Shown here in pieces: positions 42,247-51,361 of a DNA stretch of 64,000 bases. The stretch is from NCBI GenBank assembly GCA_965261795.1, contig OZ253476.1, positions 2,604,001 to 2,668,000 on the forward strand, written 5' to 3'. Below the pieces are notes generated by a model that did not search any database, was not told where the DNA came from, and saw only the letters and a list, made by a program, of their open reading frames with translations. This DNA is from CBDCFV01 sp965261795. Lineage in GTDB: Bacteria > Chloroflexota > Dehalococcoidia > Lucifugimonadales > UBA3495. Numbering within the stretch: position 1 is the stretch's first letter; every line of letters starts with the position of its first letter. The translations under genes were made by a program, and so were the position numbers.

Positions 42247-45015
42247 ATGGATTCTAAGAACGAAAGAAGACCGGAAGAGCTGACGCGGGCTGTGCGGGAG
42301 GCGGGGCTGAGCAGGAACGCAGCGGCGGTGCTGGAACGGCGCTACTTGGCCCGGGACCGCGCGGGCGAGGTGACGGAGACGCCCGAGGAGATGTTCCAAC
42401 GGGTGGCGCAGAACCTGTCGCAGGCCGAACTGGAGTACGGGGCCGACGAGGAGCGCAGGCAGGAGGTGGAAAGGAAAATCCACGACGTGATGAGCCGGTT
42501 GGAGTTCCTCCCCAACTCGCCGACGCTGATGAACGCAGGGCGGGAGTTGCAACAACTTTCAGCATGCTTCGTCCTGCCCATTGAGGACTCCCTCGACAGC
42601 ATCTTCAACACGGTGAAGCAGATGGCCCTGATTCACAAGAGTGGCGGGGGAACGGGGTTCTCCTTCTCGCGGCTGAGGCCGACGGGGGACATGGTCGGTT
42701 CCACCGGCGGCGTGGCATCGGGTCCGGTGAGTTTCATCGGCGCCTTTGACGCCGCAACCGACGTGGTGAAACAGGGCGGCACCCGCCGGGGAGCCAACAT
42801 GGCGATACTCAACGTGGAGCACCCGGACATCCTGGACTTCATCCGGGTCAAACGGGAGCCGGGGAGGCTGGCGAACTTCAACATCTCGGTGGCGGTGACC
42901 GGGGACTTCATGGAGAAGGTGAAGCTGGACGAAGAGTACGAACTGGTGAACCCCCGGAACGGGGAGAGTGTGGGACGTCTGAACGCCAAGGAAGTCTTCG
43001 ACGAGATTGTAGAGTCCGCTTGGGCCACCGGGGACCCGGGGTTGGTGTTCTTGGACCGGATCAACGAGGGGAACCCGAACCCGCAGCTGGGAAGGATCGA
43101 GAGCACGAACCCGTGCGTCACCGGCGATACCGTCGTGGAGACCTGCGCAGGTCCGCGCCAGGTCAGAGAACTGGTGGGAACGCAGTTCTCGGCGCTGGTC
43201 AACGGCAAACCACACCTGAGCGCCCCGGAAGGGTTCTTCTCCTCGGGCGTCAAGCAGACCATCAGGTTGAACTTCAACGACGGTCGTTGCCTGACGCTCA
43301 CCCCTGACCACTTGGTCATGGAGGCCATCCCCCACGACAAAGGGCTCATGGGGCTCCAATGGACCAAGGCCGAGAACCTCCGCACGGGGGACTTCGTACA
43401 GATGCACAATCACGGCCCCTCGGCCGAACCAAGGAGCAGGACCGCTGGGACAGAGATACCAAGAAACAAAAACCCGCATTTCATACCCACCGTGGTGGTT
43501 ACCCACGTTGAATACCGCGGAGAAGAAGAGGTCTTTGACGTGCGGATACCAATGATGAACGCTTTCGACGCCAACGGGCTATACGTCCACAATTGCGGCG
43601 AGCAGCCCCTGCTGCCCCACGAGTCCTGCAACCTAGGTTCCATCAACCTAGCCCGGATGCTCCATTATGACGGAGATTCAACCGGGATCGACCGGGAGAA
43701 ACTGGCGGAGACCATCCGGATTGGGGTGAGGACGCTGGACAACGTCATCAACATGAACCGGTTCCCCATAGATGAGATCGCCGAGATGAGCCGACGGACC
43801 CGGCGAATCGGCTTGGGCGTCATGGGATGGGCCGACATGCTGGTGCAGCTTAGAATCAGGTACGACTCCGAAGAGGCACTGAAACTGGCCGGCGAGGTGA
43901 TGAAGTTCATCCGGGATGGGGCCCACGATGCGTCGGAGGAACTCGCGGAGGAACGCGGCGTCTTTCCCGCTTGGGAGGGAAGTGTCTACAACCGGCCGGA
44001 CAGCCGGACGGACAGGCACAGGCCCATGCGGAACTCGGCGCCAGTGACCATCGCCCCCACCGGGACCATCAGCATCATCGCCGGGGCATCAAGCGGCATC
44101 GAGCCGTTGTTCGCCCTCTCCTACGTGCGGAACGTCATGGACGGGACCCGGCTGGTCGAGGTCAACCCCTACTTCGAAGCGATGGCCCGCCAGGAGGGGT
44201 TCTACTCGGAGGAGCTGATGGAGCGGCTGACCGAGACCGGCAGCCTGGAAGAACTGGACGTGCCGGGATGGGTCAGGGAAGTCTTTCGCACCTCCCACGA
44301 GATCGAGCCCCGGTGGCACGTGCTGATGCAGGCGGCTTTCCAAAAGCACACGGACAATTCCGTGTCCAAGACGATCAACATGCCGGCCGGAGCAACCCGG
44401 GAGGACGTCCGGGACGCATACCTCCAGGCATACGTGGCCGACTGCAACGGGATCACCGTCTACCGGGACGGCAGCAAGACGGAGCAGGTGCTGAGCGCAG
44501 GCAGAACAGGAGAGACGGACCAGGCGGAACCGGGGAGACCGGCGCCCTTGGAGCGCCCCCGGCTGATGAACGGGATCACAGAGCGGTTCCGCACCGGCCA
44601 CGGCAACATGTACGTCACGCTGAACTTCAGCGAGGCCGGAGGCCCCTTTGAGATCTTCAGCAACCTGGGGAAGGCGGGAGGATGCGACTCCGCCCAGCTG
44701 GAGGCGGTCAGTCGGCTAGCCTCGCTGGCGCTCCGATCCGGAGTGAATCCCGCCGAGATCATCTACAACCTGAGGGGCATCACCTGTTGCCCTGCATGGG
44801 ACGACGGGACCCAGATCCGGTCGGCCCCCGACGCGATGGCCCACATGCTGAACCGCCACTGGCGAAATGAGAACGGGGAGAGGGGAGACGAAGGAGAAGA
44901 GGAAGCCGACACCTACGGACGGGTCAGGTGCCCCGACTGCAACGCCGCGGTGGAGTTCCGGGAGGGATGCGAGGTCTGCCCGTCCCCGGGATGCGGCTGG
45001 ACCAGGTGCCGTTGA
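42247..45015 (+). CDS. nrdJ: B12-dependent (class II) ribonucleotide reductase with mini-intein
   Basis: 922 residues including a 160-residue intein. The extein has SRNAAAVLERRYLARD, ELQQLSACFVLP, GTGFSFSRLRPTGD, NPCGEQPLLPHESCNLGSINL once spliced, VTIAPTGTISIIAG and a Cys-rich C-terminal tail (RCPDCNAAVEF...CPSPGCGWTRC) used for reduction. It makes dNTPs without oxygen requirement using adenosylcobalamin. A start at 42232 is possible; 42247 has GGGAG at 8-base spacing. Part of the element's replication set. Confidence 0.94.
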   Translation: MDSKNERRPEELTRAVREAGLSRNAAAVLERRYLARDRAGEVTETPEEMFQRVAQNLSQAELEYGADEERRQEVERKIHDVMSRLEFLPNSPTLMNAGRELQQLSACFVLPIEDSLDSIFNTVKQMALIHKSGGGTGFSFSRLRPTGDMVGSTGGVASGPVSFIGAFDAATDVVKQGGTRRGANMAILNVEHPDILDFIRVKREPGRLANFNISVAVTGDFMEKVKLDEEYELVNPRNGESVGRLNAKEVFDEIVESAWATGDPGLVFLDRINEGNPNPQLGRIESTNPCVTGDTVVETCAGPRQVRELVGTQFSALVNGKPHLSAPEGFFSSGVKQTIRLNFNDGRCLTLTPDHLVMEAIPHDKGLMGLQWTKAENLRTGDFVQMHNHGPSAEPRSRTAGTEIPRNKNPHFIPTVVVTHVEYRGEEEVFDVRIPMMNAFDANGLYVHNCGEQPLLPHESCNLGSINLARMLHYDGDSTGIDREKLAETIRIGVRTLDNVINMNRFPIDEIAEMSRRTRRIGLGVMGWADMLVQLRIRYDSEEALKLAGEVMKFIRDGAHDASEELAEERGVFPAWEGSVYNRPDSRTDRHRPMRNSAPVTIAPTGTISIIAGASSGIEPLFALSYVRNVMDGTRLVEVNPYFEAMARQEGFYSEELMERLTETGSLEELDVPGWVREVFRTSHEIEPRWHVLMQAAFQKHTDNSVSKTINMPAGATREDVRDAYLQAYVADCNGITVYRDGSKTEQVLSAGRTGETDQAEPGRPAPLERPRLMNGITERFRTGHGNMYVTLNFSEAGGPFEIFSNLGKAGGCDSAQLEAVSRLASLALRSGVNPAEIIYNLRGITCCPAWDDGTQIRSAPDAMAHMLNRHWRNENGERGDEGEEEADTYGRVRCPDCNAAVEFREGCEVCPSPGCGWTRCR
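43114..43593 (+). other. Mini-intein in NrdJ, 160 residues
   Basis: Begins with Cys (CVTGDTVVE, block A) and ends LYVHN followed by Cys+1 of the extein (blocks F/G). LTPDHLVM is block B with TxxH. No LAGLIDADG or HNH block lies between, so no homing endonuclease. It splits the catalytic NPCGEQPL loop exactly before its Cys, so splicing is needed for activity. Confidence 0.93.
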
Positions 45016-45073
45016 GCAAAGAAAGCACGCCTTTTACACGGAGCAGGAACACCGGCGGAGCAGAAGCAACGGA

Positions 45074-45523
45074 ATGAGAGAAAAGAGAACGCGCAGGCCT
45101 ACGAACGCCAACGGATGCCGTATCCACGACGACTGCCTGAATTGCCCCCTTCCCGTGTGCATCAAGGACATGACCCAAGCGGGAGCAGGCCAAGCGATGC
45201 AGGAGCATGAGGACGAAAGGATTGGCCGGGACGTCCGGGAGATGACAGCCCGGGGGATGACCCAGACACAAGCCGTGACCAGCTTGGCCGAAAGGATGGG
45301 GATGAAAGACCCTTCCAGCATCTACCGGAGGCTGAAACGGCAACGGGAGAAGCAGAACCCGGCCCAAGGCGCGGCCAGCAGTGGGGGAAATAAGCAGAAT
45401 GCAGGACCGGTACACGGGAGACATCGGAGACTTCGGGAAGTACGGATTGCTGAGAGCCCTGACCCAGACGGAGGAGAATCAAGCCCAGAAACTGGGCATT
45501 GTATGGTACCTGAACCCGGATGA
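45074..45523 (+). CDS. Small Cys-rich HTH-like protein
   Basis: 149 residues. HDDCLNCPLPVCIKDM is a likely zinc cluster near the N terminus; MTARGMTQTQAVTSLAERMG looks like an HTH. The last ~40 residues overlap the next gene by 125 bases and look like shadow sequence, so the true end is uncertain; an indel may have extended the frame. Confidence 0.6.
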   Translation: MREKRTRRPTNANGCRIHDDCLNCPLPVCIKDMTQAGAGQAMQEHEDERIGRDVREMTARGMTQTQAVTSLAERMGMKDPSSIYRRLKRQREKQNPAQGAASSGGNKQNAGPVHGRHRRLREVRIAESPDPDGGESSPETGHCMVPEPG

Positions 45524-46178
45524 AACCGGGAACCGGGACGGCCGTCACACCGGATACCTCGCAGCGGAAGGAAAGGACAGACGCCGGTTCGCCGCCTGCG
45601 ACGAGGAACTGTACCAAGCACTGGCCCAACTGGTAGGCGCGGGGCGCCGCAGCGTGAAGGCCGTCCAAGAGTCGGGAATCCTGCCACCGGGGACCGTCTA
45701 TCACGACGAGACGCTGACGCTCAAGAACCTGGAGAGACCCCGGGGAAAGACGCTCCGGCAGGCGCAAATGGAAAGAAGGGAGTCGTGGAACCGGGCCGCG
45801 CTGGAGAAGACGGGAGACTGCGAGATCGTGTTTCTCGACCCGGACAACGGGCTGGAGACAGCCAGCGTAAAGCCCCACATGGTCCGGGCGGCGAAGTACG
45901 CCTTCTACTCCGAACTGGAGACCTACCTCAGCCGTGGGCAGAGCTTGATGGTCTACCACCACCTGGACCGGAGCAGCAAAAGTCTCCAGCAGGTGCACCG
46001 GAGGCAGAGGGAGATCTACGAGAAACTGGGCCGGCGGACCTTGGTCATGCGCTACTACCGGGGAAGCCCCCGGGCTTTCATCCTGATACCCCAGAACCGG
46101 CACCGGGAGCTGGTGATGGAGAGGACCCGGGGCATGCTGGCCGGAGCGTGGAGCCGGCACTTCACAATGATCCTGTAG
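45399..46178 (+). CDS. Conserved protein of the GDIGDFGKYGLLR type
   Basis: 259 residues. Opens MQDRYTGDIGDFGKYGLLRA; later LGIVWYLNPDETGNRDGRH, EIVFLDPDNGLE and SLMVYHHLDR. The family is scattered through bacteria and mobile elements; FLDPDNGLE resembles a nucleotide- or methyl-transferase-like site, similar to three-Cys-motif partner proteins. Biochemical function unknown to me. Confidence 0.8.
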   Translation: MQDRYTGDIGDFGKYGLLRALTQTEENQAQKLGIVWYLNPDETGNRDGRHTGYLAAEGKDRRRFAACDEELYQALAQLVGAGRRSVKAVQESGILPPGTVYHDETLTLKNLERPRGKTLRQAQMERRESWNRAALEKTGDCEIVFLDPDNGLETASVKPHMVRAAKYAFYSELETYLSRGQSLMVYHHLDRSSKSLQQVHRRQREIYEKLGRRTLVMRYYRGSPRAFILIPQNRHRELVMERTRGMLAGAWSRHFTMIL

Positions 46179-46186
46179 GAGAGAAA

Positions 46187-46777
46187 ATGGAACAGCAGGA
46201 AATGGGACAAGGAGAAATGGAAAGACAAGAAACGGGGCAACCGGAAATGGACATCCGGGTGCACCGGTTCTACAGCAACATACTGAGCAAGACCGAGTGC
46301 CAGAAGTGCGACCGGGGGCGCAGCGGAGGCGGCGCCCTCAGTTTGGGCGAGATGCTGGAGCACATAGAACGCACCGGCCACCGCTTTCACTTCCAGACCC
46401 GTTCGGTCCACAGCTTGGAGGACCAGAACCGGGAGGGCACGAAGACCATGAGCCCAAGGCTGGACGAGTTCTTGGAAGTAGCAATGATGTACAGCGTCGT
46501 ACAAATCAAGCCGGGGGAAGTGCAACCGGCAAGTTACAACCAAGTCCTGCGCCGTCACTTGGAACAACAGGGATTCGACGCCGCGGGTCTGGACGACAAG
46601 GACGTAGAGGAAAGATTTGAGATCCGTCAGGTCTGGCGGTGCAACGACGGCTACAGCCACTCGGTCGAATTGGATGAAAAGCCGGAGGGCAGCGGGTGCC
46701 CGGTGTGCCGGAAGGACCGGATGGACGCAGTGGAACGGGCCAGGATGAAGTTCACTGCGCCAACGCCGCACCCCTGA
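46187..46777 (+). CDS. Hypothetical element protein
   Basis: 196 residues. The N terminus is a short Gln/Glu/Met repeat (EQQEMGQGEMERQETGQPEM). Then TECQKCDRG and CPVCRKDR cysteine pairs and a possible zinc fold between. TAGGAGAGAAA before ATG. Function unknown. Confidence 0.7.
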   Translation: MEQQEMGQGEMERQETGQPEMDIRVHRFYSNILSKTECQKCDRGRSGGGALSLGEMLEHIERTGHRFHFQTRSVHSLEDQNREGTKTMSPRLDEFLEVAMMYSVVQIKPGEVQPASYNQVLRRHLEQQGFDAAGLDDKDVEERFEIRQVWRCNDGYSHSVELDEKPEGSGCPVCRKDRMDAVERARMKFTAPTPHP

Positions 46778-46840
46778 TGTTATTCCCGGAGATGTTATTC
46801 CCGGAGACCTGAGCCCAGACAGCAACGAAGAGAAGAGCCA

Positions 46841-47680
46841 ATGGCCGACCGGACCGCAATCAGTTGGACCGACCACACCTTCAACCCATGGATAGGCTGC
46901 CAGAACGTTAGTCCAGGCTGCGATAACTGCTACGCCGAGGCGCTTACCAAGCGCTTCGGCTGGAGCGGGTGGGGGCCGGAGAGCGAGAGGAAACGCACCT
47001 CGGCGGCCTACTGGAAGAGGCCCTTGGGTTGGAACAAACGCGCAAAAAAACGCGGAGCAAGAGAACTCGTCTTCTGCGCGAGCTTGGCCGACGTCTTCGA
47101 CAACCAAGCCCCTGAAGAGGCGCTGGAAGACCTGTGGGAACTTATCAGGAATACCCCCAACCTGGACTGGCAGCTTCTCACCAAGAGACCACAGAACATA
47201 GAAGCGATGTTGCCCCCCGACTGGGGAGAAGGCTATCTCAACGTTTGGTTGGGAATCAGCGCGGAGGACCAGCAGGAGTACAACCGGAGGTGGCCCCTCT
47301 TGGCGGCTACGCCCACCGTTGTCAGATTTATCAGCTACGAGCCCGCCTTGGGACCCCTGACGCTGGCGGACCAAGGAGAACTGCCGGACTGGCTGATCTG
47401 GGGCGGGGAGTCCGGACCGGGAGCGAGGAGCCTCGCCCCCGCGTGGATACGGGAAATCACCAAGGAGTGCACAGCAGGCGGGGTCGCCGTATTCGGGAAA
47501 CAGTGGGGAAACTACAGGAACAACCCCCTGACCGTTGAGGACAGCATGACAACTGTGGAAGCCGAGAGGGAGGACCCCCGGGAGAACGGCATGGGAGGGG
47601 CGCTTCTGGAAGGGAGACTCTGGAGGGAATTCCCGGGAGGAGACAGGAACAGGCCGTACGTCAAGGGACCTGCGGCTTGA
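46841..47680 (+). CDS. Phage Gp37/Gp68-family (DUF5131) protein
   Basis: 279 residues. AISWTDHTFNPWIGCQNVSP then GCDNCYAE, LVFCASLADVFD, DWQLLTKRPQNI and LIWGGESGPGARSL are diagnostic of DUF5131, widespread in phages. The family looks radical-SAM-like with a Cys cluster; role unknown. Confidence 0.9.
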   Translation: MADRTAISWTDHTFNPWIGCQNVSPGCDNCYAEALTKRFGWSGWGPESERKRTSAAYWKRPLGWNKRAKKRGARELVFCASLADVFDNQAPEEALEDLWELIRNTPNLDWQLLTKRPQNIEAMLPPDWGEGYLNVWLGISAEDQQEYNRRWPLLAATPTVVRFISYEPALGPLTLADQGELPDWLIWGGESGPGARSLAPAWIREITKECTAGGVAVFGKQWGNYRNNPLTVEDSMTTVEAEREDPRENGMGGALLEGRLWREFPGGDRNRPYVKGPAA

Positions 47681-47797
47681 GCCGCGAACACCCCACGGAA
47701 GAGAAAAAGCACCCCTGCACTTCCGTGAGGCGGTGACCAATGGGGAATCCGAGGCCGGGGCGGGACGGAGAACGAAGCCGCCCCGTCCCCGGGCAAC

Positions 47798-48514
47798 GTG
47801 AGAGAACGGAACTGGGCCCGGGGAATGGGCCGGAAGCGAAGAATGGACCAAGCGACAGAACGTATAAGGGAGATGGTGGAAGCCGTCCGGGCCCACGTGA
47901 CCCGGTCCGGCATCAACCAGAAGCGGGGCAACTGGAACCCGGAAGGAGATTGTTGCGCCGGGTCCCGGATCGCCCACGCGCTCGGTGTGCCCTCCGGCTC
48001 CTACTTGGACGGGATGGACGAATGGGCGTCGCGGATGGGCTTGACCCGGGCCCACGTCATTGCAATGCTCCAAGACGCCGGGGCGGGGCACGACCCCATC
48101 GGCCCCCGGCGGTGGCCCGAGCCGCCGGCTGCGGTCTGGCGCCGCTTGGCGGAGATAGAGGTCCCGCCCAGCCTCGCCGAGCGGGACCTGAGCCGGTTGA
48201 ACCTGGCTGGGACCGACCTCGGAGGTCTGGACCTGAACGGGAGCGACCTCAAGAAGGCCAATCTGCGCAGCGCACGGCTGGAGGGCGTCAAACTGAGTTT
48301 CGCCCGGCTGCAAGAAACGGACATGAGAGAAGCGAACCTGACCGGGACGGACTTGACCCGGGCGGACCTGACCCGGGCCGACCTGACAGGAGCGAAGTTG
48401 AGAGGGGCCCGGCTGGAGCTGACGAAGCTCGCCGGGGCGGTAACGAAGAGGACCCGGCTGGACCGGGAGAAAAGAGGAACGGGCATGGGCCCGGACGCAA
48501 ACCGGAGAGAATGA
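47798..48514 (+). CDS. Pentapeptide-repeat protein
   Basis: 238 residues from GTG 47798; internal ATGs at 47825 and 47843 are alternatives. Residues ~125-220 are pentapeptide repeats (LNLAG TDLGG LDLNG SDLKK ANLRS ... ADLTR ADLTG AKLRG), a right-handed beta-helix that can mimic DNA. The N-terminal ~100 residues are a separate helical region. Could protect from gyrase-like inhibition, but that is speculative. Confidence 0.8.
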   Translation: MRERNWARGMGRKRRMDQATERIREMVEAVRAHVTRSGINQKRGNWNPEGDCCAGSRIAHALGVPSGSYLDGMDEWASRMGLTRAHVIAMLQDAGAGHDPIGPRRWPEPPAAVWRRLAEIEVPPSLAERDLSRLNLAGTDLGGLDLNGSDLKKANLRSARLEGVKLSFARLQETDMREANLTGTDLTRADLTRADLTGAKLRGARLELTKLAGAVTKRTRLDREKRGTGMGPDANRRE

Positions 48515-48515
48515 A

Positions 48516-49688
48516 ATGAAAGCAAGCTGCTTGCAGGAAAGCATGCACAAGGTCCTGCAGATAACCAGCCGGGTGACGCCGGGGAGGACCACGATGCCCA
48601 TCCTCCAGAACACGTTGGTCAGGACAACAGGGACGGGGCAAGCCATCGAGTTCACCGCAACCAACCAAGAGATGACAGTACGGATGAGGATAGCGGCGGA
48701 GGTGGAGCGGGAGGGAGAACTCACGGCGCCCAACAAACTGCTGACCGACTTCATCGCGACGCTGCCCCATGAACCGGTAACGATAGAACAGGTGGAGAAC
48801 ACCTTCATCATGCGGATACAGTGCGGAAGCGCGAAGGCGAACGTGAACGGGACCAACGGAGAACTATTCCCGCCGGTGCCGGAGACAGGAGAAACCAACG
48901 CTGCGGTGATCACTGCGGAAGAATTCCGGCGGGCGGTGAACCGGGTCGCCTACTGCGCCGCTTCACACGAAGGGAGACCCGTGCTCACCGGAGTGCTCAT
49001 GGAGCTCGAGGGAGACACGCTGACCACGGTGGGAGCCGACGGGTTCCGGCTGGGAGTGCAGCGGAGCCAACTACAGGAACCGGCGGAGAAGAACGTCAGC
49101 GGGATAGTCCCCGCCAGGACGCTGCTGGAAGTCCAGAGGATAGCGGGCAAGGCGGAAAGGGAAGTGACGATCCTGATACCGGAGAACGGGAAGAACATCC
49201 GGTTCGTGGTGGGGTCTGAGGACCCAAGCATCTCCGAAGTGGAAATAACGTCGTTGCTCTTGGCAGGCACTTACCCCGCCTATGAGTCGTTGATTCCCCA
49301 AGACCTGCCGAACCGTGCTGTGTTCAGCTTGAGCGACCTATCCCAAGCCTCCCGGAGGGCGGAGATCTTCGCGCGGGACGATTCCCACCGGGTGCGGTTC
49401 CAGATGAGCGGCGGTCGTGGGGGAGAGGGAACCGCGGTGATCACCAGCGAGGCGAAGGACTTGGGGAACAACCGAGCAGAGATCAGGATGCAGGAGATGA
49501 ACGGGAACGAGATCGCCCTCTCCTTGAACGGAAAGTACATCCAAGAGACGCTCAGCAACTTGAGTTCGGAGCAGGTGATGCTGGAGACGAGCAACAGCAC
49601 CGCCCCGGTGAAGATGAGCATACCCGACGACGACAGCTACGTGCACGTGATGATGCCCATCGTGACGTTGGAAGACCAACAAACATGA
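48516..49688 (+). CDS. dnaN: DNA polymerase III beta subunit (sliding clamp)
   Basis: 390 residues with three clamp domains: MPILQNTLV, LLTDFIATLPHEPVTIEQ, RPVLTGVLMELEGDTLTTVG then DGFRLG, and the end VHVMMPI (family end usually MPMR/L). Ring-shaped processivity factor. Finding it among element genes suggests the element brings its own replisome parts rather than using the host dnaN. The stop overlaps the next ATG (ATGA). Confidence 0.93.
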   Translation: MKASCLQESMHKVLQITSRVTPGRTTMPILQNTLVRTTGTGQAIEFTATNQEMTVRMRIAAEVEREGELTAPNKLLTDFIATLPHEPVTIEQVENTFIMRIQCGSAKANVNGTNGELFPPVPETGETNAAVITAEEFRRAVNRVAYCAASHEGRPVLTGVLMELEGDTLTTVGADGFRLGVQRSQLQEPAEKNVSGIVPARTLLEVQRIAGKAEREVTILIPENGKNIRFVVGSEDPSISEVEITSLLLAGTYPAYESLIPQDLPNRAVFSLSDLSQASRRAEIFARDDSHRVRFQMSGGRGGEGTAVITSEAKDLGNNRAEIRMQEMNGNEIALSLNGKYIQETLSNLSSEQVMLETSNSTAPVKMSIPDDDSYVHVMMPIVTLEDQQT

Positions 49689-50122
49689 TAACTGAAAGGG
49701 AATTCCAAGCCACCGTCATCGAGGTCTTCGAGATTGCCGGGTACCGGGTCTTCCACGCCACGGACAGCCGGAAGGAGATAATAACCGGAAACGGAAGCCG
49801 ACTGGTTGGGGACTCCCGAGCCGCCGGGTACCCGGACTTGACCATAGCAGGAAACGGGCAGGTTATTTGGGCGGAGCTCAAGAGCCAGAGGGGAAGGTTG
49901 GAACCGAAACAGGTGGAGTGGCTCGATGCTTTGCCCATGCACCAAGGATACGTCTGGAGGCCGGATGAACTGGACCTTGTAATGAGAACAGCGGAGTTCG
50001 GTCACCCGAGAGGATGGCCGGCTTGCTGGACGTGCCAGAGGGAAGAAATCCTGAACAGGACCAAGATGAAACGGAAGAAGGACGAGAAAAGGGGAGCGAT
50101 TTCAGGGCTTGGAACGGCCTGA
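49685..50122 (+). CDS. VRR-NUC domain nuclease
   Basis: 145 residues of PD-(D/E)XK fold: TEREFQATVIEV helix, AAGYPDLTI (Asp), VIWAELKSQRGRLEPKQVEW (ExK) and the WRPDELD end. Phage VRR-NUC proteins resolve or cut branched DNA. Overlaps dnaN by 4 bases. A CWTC pair near the C terminus is an extra. Confidence 0.88.
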   Translation: MITEREFQATVIEVFEIAGYRVFHATDSRKEIITGNGSRLVGDSRAAGYPDLTIAGNGQVIWAELKSQRGRLEPKQVEWLDALPMHQGYVWRPDELDLVMRTAEFGHPRGWPACWTCQREEILNRTKMKRKKDEKRGAISGLGTA

Positions 50123-50139
50123 ACCGAGGAGAAGCGAAG

Positions 50140-50448
50140 ATGGGCCAGAAGGGAAAGGAATCCCTGTTGGACAAGAAGGTGATTGAGGGGGTCTTCACGA
50201 TCATATCGCCGGTGCTGGACCCGGACGAAGAGAAGGAGTGGCTGATAACCGACGGGGACGAGGTGTTCCCGGTGATAGTACATGACGAGGATTTTTTGCA
50301 GGCGGTGAAAGAGGGAAAAGTGAGTTTCACCAACGGATGTCAAATCACCTGCGAACTGGAGGTCACCCAATGGCTGACCAACGAAGGGGTCAGATCCGAC
50401 TACCAAGTGCGCCAGGTGGCGGAGGTCACCCAACCGGAGGACCCGTAG
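50140..50448 (+). CDS. Hypothetical element protein
   Basis: 102 residues starting at ATG 50140 (GAAG upstream). LLDKKVIEGVFTIISPVLD, KEWLITDGDEVFPVIVHDED and CQITCELEV look like a small beta-rich fold. Not recognised. Confidence 0.7.
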   Translation: MGQKGKESLLDKKVIEGVFTIISPVLDPDEEKEWLITDGDEVFPVIVHDEDFLQAVKEGKVSFTNGCQITCELEVTQWLTNEGVRSDYQVRQVAEVTQPEDP

Positions 50449-50556
50449 CAATACAAACGGGGGACCCTACAAGGCACGCAGGGCAAAACAGGCCGGGCAT
50501 TAGATGAACGCCGGGAGGCCAGCGAAGGCTGCGCTGCTCCATTGGAGAGAAACGAC

Positions 50557-50907
50557 GTGAACACGCCGGGAACCATGGAGATTCTGAAAAGGGCCGTCCA
50601 AGCATGTGACTCAGTCACCAAATCCAGAACAACCACGAAAATCGGCTTGGCGCTCCTGATTGCAATCGTGGCTTGGCACATCCTCCGGAACGGGGCCGAC
50701 TCTTGGGAAGCAGCGATGCTCGCGGTCGTCGTTTGCGGAGCCGGGATGCTCCTGTTGCACAACAAGGACCAAGGAGACGAGTACGCGGAGGAGGGAAACA
50801 CGGGACGGGAGAAAACCCTCCGGCAGTTATACAACCGGACTGTGAACCTCAGCAACAACTACTTGGTGCTGGTGATACTCAGCCTCATGTGCACCGCCTT
50901 CTTCTGA
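50557..50907 (+). CDS. Small two-helix membrane protein
   Basis: 116 residues. Two hydrophobic segments near residues ~30-65 (IGLALLIAIVAWHIL; AAMLAVVVCGAGMLLL) and one at the C terminus (YLVLVILSLMCTAFF). GTG start with GGAGAG. Function unknown; could be holin-like, but charge pattern is not decisive. Confidence 0.65.
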   Translation: MNTPGTMEILKRAVQACDSVTKSRTTTKIGLALLIAIVAWHILRNGADSWEAAMLAVVVCGAGMLLLHNKDQGDEYAEEGNTGREKTLRQLYNRTVNLSNNYLVLVILSLMCTAFF

Positions 50908-50982
50908 CGCGGGAGAGACGGCCCCAACCGGACTCGTCCCAGCCAAAGGGCGGCTCTCCCAGTGACCAGCCGCCAGTCGTCA

Positions 50983-51204
50983 ATGGTCATTCGTCAGGCG
51001 GCATCCTCCCATGAGCGACAGCGCTGCCAGGAACTTGGAACAGGAACTGAACACGAAGAACACGCCAAGACGGAGTACGACGCCCAAGCATGGCGGGACC
51101 GCCGCCAGACCGTCCAAGAGTGTGAAATCAACCTCTACGGACCCGGGTCCCGCATCCGGGCGGATTACCTCGTATTCATGGAATACAGGGAACACTCGTT
51201 GTAG
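50983..51204 (+). CDS. Short hypothetical protein
   Basis: Up to 73 residues; the C-terminal half (EYDAQAWRDRRQTVQECEIN then LYGPGSRIRADYLVFMEYRE) looks real, the N-terminal start is unclear and has no ribosome site. Confidence 0.4.
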   Translation: MVIRQAASSHERQRCQELGTGTEHEEHAKTEYDAQAWRDRRQTVQECEINLYGPGSRIRADYLVFMEYREHSL

Positions 51205-51361
51205 GGAAAAGCTGCTGGACCGGATGGACCGTCCAGTACCGGACGACCGCCCCGACTCCGGTTCACTGAAGACGGCGGACCCCACAAAACACATCCCCAA
51301 GAACCTCACAGGCCGCACCCGCACGGGTTACAGCGCGACCTGCGGACGCACGAGGAGGCTG

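Noticed and set aside
42559..43506. Antisense frame of 315 codons across nrdJ
   Set aside because: Shadow of a strongly GC-biased gene with a clear sense product.
46055..48913. 952-codon minus-strand frame
   Set aside because: Covers several well-supported plus-strand genes and their gaps; no domains, low-complexity composition. A result of codon bias, not a gene.
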